Positions 31,907 through 33,538 of a stretch of 33,538 nucleotides of DNA are shown here, one piece after another (within the stretch, counting starts at the first letter, position 1; every line of letters begins with the position of its first letter). The stretch lies in NCBI GenBank assembly GCA_027596945.1, contig JADGJH010000066.1, positions 1 through 33,538 of the forward strand, read 5' to 3'. The stretch is from Physocladia obscura. Lineage: Eukaryota; Chytridiomycota; Chytridiomycetes; Chytridiales; Chytriomycetaceae. The translations under genes were made by a program, and so were the position numbers. The notes beneath the pieces are model-generated. The model was not told where the DNA came from, did no database searches, and saw only the letters and a list, made by a program, of their open reading frames with translations.

Positions 31907-33104
31907 TCAAAAAAAATTGTTGCTTGATGATGATGCTGAGTGTTGCCGATAAAAGTGATGAGCAGTGGTGTCATCCATTGTGTACGGCTGGTGGGTATAT
32001 CCTTCTTGCTCGTGAAATATTAATAAAGGCGGTAAACTTGCTGGCAGCGCATTTTTATCACTTTGGCAGTAATGCTGCCGATGGTATGAAATCATATGCT
32101 GAATTGGAGGCAGCGCTTCTCGCTGACGCGTTTCCTGCAGTTGATAAGACGGCCCGAATACATCAGGCCAGCTACAATCGGCACCTTTAAAATAATAAAT
32201 AAATCATGTATTATACTCATGGAAAAATCTTACTGCTCTTCTCAAGGTCATCACTAGGCGCAGATACTGCACTCTCAGTAACAACAACAGCATCAGCATC
32301 GGGCCCATCCACCTCCAAAGCTCTAACAAGATCCTCCAACTCTTTGATTTTTTGATCGTGTTTCAATGCAAACCGACGCTGCGCAAACCGAATTTGGAGC
32401 CGCCTGTTGTATCAGTTTGCGGGGTTAGTTTTTCGAAAATGATAATGTACACTGACTAAATTTTTATACCTGCGGTCTTCGATTGGCAAACGTTTCATCA
32501 TTCGTTTCGTTTCTTCATCGTCGGGAATTCGTAATCCAGCCAAATTACCGATTTCTTGGGCTATTGCTTCATATTCTGCGAGTTTGTCGTTGTTGTCGTT
32601 GCTTTTGTTAGAATACTTTTTGCCTCTGCGCCGTTGTGGTGGCGGTAATTCTATTGCGCGTTTTTTGTTACTTTTTTGAGGTTTCGGCGAATCGGAATCA
32701 TTGCTTGGGTTTTCCTCATCATCATTGGTATACTGTGTTTTGCTGCTGTTGACTATACTACTGCTGCTACTGCTACTGCAATCTGCCTCTTCTCTTGTTG
32801 CTGTTGATAAAAGAGTAATACCACGACGGTGCTGCAGCTCAGCCAGTCTTGCTTCAAGATCAGCGATCCGTGTCTTTTTACGTTCTCGATAACGCCTCTA
32901 ATTGTTGTATATATGAATGATAATGCGTGGGGAGACGAAAAATTAGAATTAATATCATTTTTGATATCATTCACTGTTGTAAAAAAAAAGCAAATATATA
33001 TATAATACCTGAGCTAGTTTCACTTGCTCGATACGCTTATTTAATGGGGCCGGGGATGCGGATGCGGTGCTGCTGGTGTTGTTTTTTTTGTTTGACTTCC
33101 CCAT
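31907..33104 (-). CDS. Protein with two degenerate bZIP basic regions (bZIP-5)
   Basis: Four exons (33104-33009, 32897-32470, 32403-32234, 32184-31907) give 323 aa in phase. Residues 23-54 read KRIEQVKLAQRRYRERKK then IADLEARLAEL, a bZIP-like basic region and short zipper, but the invariant Asn is Leu30. A Ser/Asn-rich, lysine-containing linker follows. From 175 a second such region reads RLQIRFAQRRFALKHDQKIK then ELEDLVRALE, with Phe in place of Asn. The C-terminus is Gln/His/Tyr-rich and ends in a Ser/Asn run. An intron interrupts the first basic region and another sits at the start of the second. It lacks the C-terminal module of bZIP-1 to -4. It lies 95 bp upstream of bZIP-4, in the same direction. 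If exon 3 is not spliced, the protein would stop a few codons on, at 32217. Confidence 0.7.
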
Positions 33105-33538
33105 TTTGCAACACAGACCTAGCAGATATAATTAAAAATGTTTTTGCAGTCTGCTTTGGCTTCTTTTTGGTGACCGGGATTTGCCGTTTTGCTAGGTGAC
33201 GAAAAAAATTTTTTTTGGCAATGAATGAGTGATCGGTGACATGTTTAATGATCATCTGAGGATCCATTCATTCCCAGACCTCAATGAATTTTTCCAGGGA
33301 CTTATTGGTTGGATTAATATGTTAAAAAAGTAGAATGATTGAACTTTTCGATTCTTTTTAGATTTGGTTATTTCCTTCTCTTGTTCATGTCTGTGTTTTG
33401 ACATTTCATTTTCACCTGCTTGGCGCGCGAAATCACTTAATTTTTGCTTTGAATTTTTTTTTTGATCAAAACTTATGTTCTTTATGTTTCATATTTCGAG
33501 AAATGAAAAGAAGAGAAGGAAAAAGGAAAAAAGAAAAC
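33105..33538. other. Right edge, upstream of bZIP-5
   Basis: Probable promoter region of bZIP-5. AT-rich with A and T runs; no gene or clear motif is seen. Confidence 0.4.

Noticed and set aside
1..33538. tRNA, rRNA or CRISPR elements
   Set aside because: I looked for tRNA T-loop and A/B-box patterns and for regularly spaced repeats and found none that hold up.

Overview
The window looks like nuclear DNA of a zoosporic (chytrid-type) fungus. It is AT-rich with many homopolymer A/T runs, its genes are closely packed and split by short introns (mostly 49-81 nt, GT-AG), and it carries both a fungal-style MED13 and CEP76, a centriole protein kept in lineages that still build flagella. No species can be named from the sequence alone. 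All exon models below were assembled by eye from splice signals and reading phase, and none was checked against transcripts.

Left part (1-5.6 kb): a decayed, truncated DHA2-type MFS transporter on the minus strand, then a gene-poor stretch, then a small internally deleted Ty1/copia element (about 3063-4659) with two diverged LTR copies, a polypurine tract and a frameshifted RNase H domain. It is followed by about 1 kb with no gene I can support.

Middle part (5.6-19.7 kb): a compact block of conserved genes. A membrane-anchored PLOD-like glycosyltransferase (+) converges on a minus-strand run of three genes: a small putatively N-myristoylated protein, an HMG-box factor of the fungal MAT/Ste11 type, and CEP76. 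CEP76 is head to head with a RanBP1/PH-like protein; their start codons are only 35 bp apart. Downstream on the plus strand are the ten-exon Mediator kinase-module subunit MED13 (first intron GC-AG) and a small orphan gene.

Right part (20-33.1 kb): five bZIP transcription-factor genes in head-to-tail order on the minus strand, called bZIP-1 to bZIP-5 here. bZIP-1, -2 and -3 have the same four-exon structure with all introns in phase 0. bZIP-4 is a diverged relative whose introns sit at partly different places. All four carry a shared C-terminal region of about 200 residues that I do not recognise, ending in a 37-codon exon with an LCDxC motif in bZIP-1 to -3. bZIP-5 is a different type, with two degenerate basic regions in one protein. 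A decayed pogo/Tigger-like DDE transposase lies in the 3.7-kb gap between bZIP-3 and bZIP-4. This locally expanded bZIP family, with its uncharacterised C-terminal module, is the best candidate for something undescribed.
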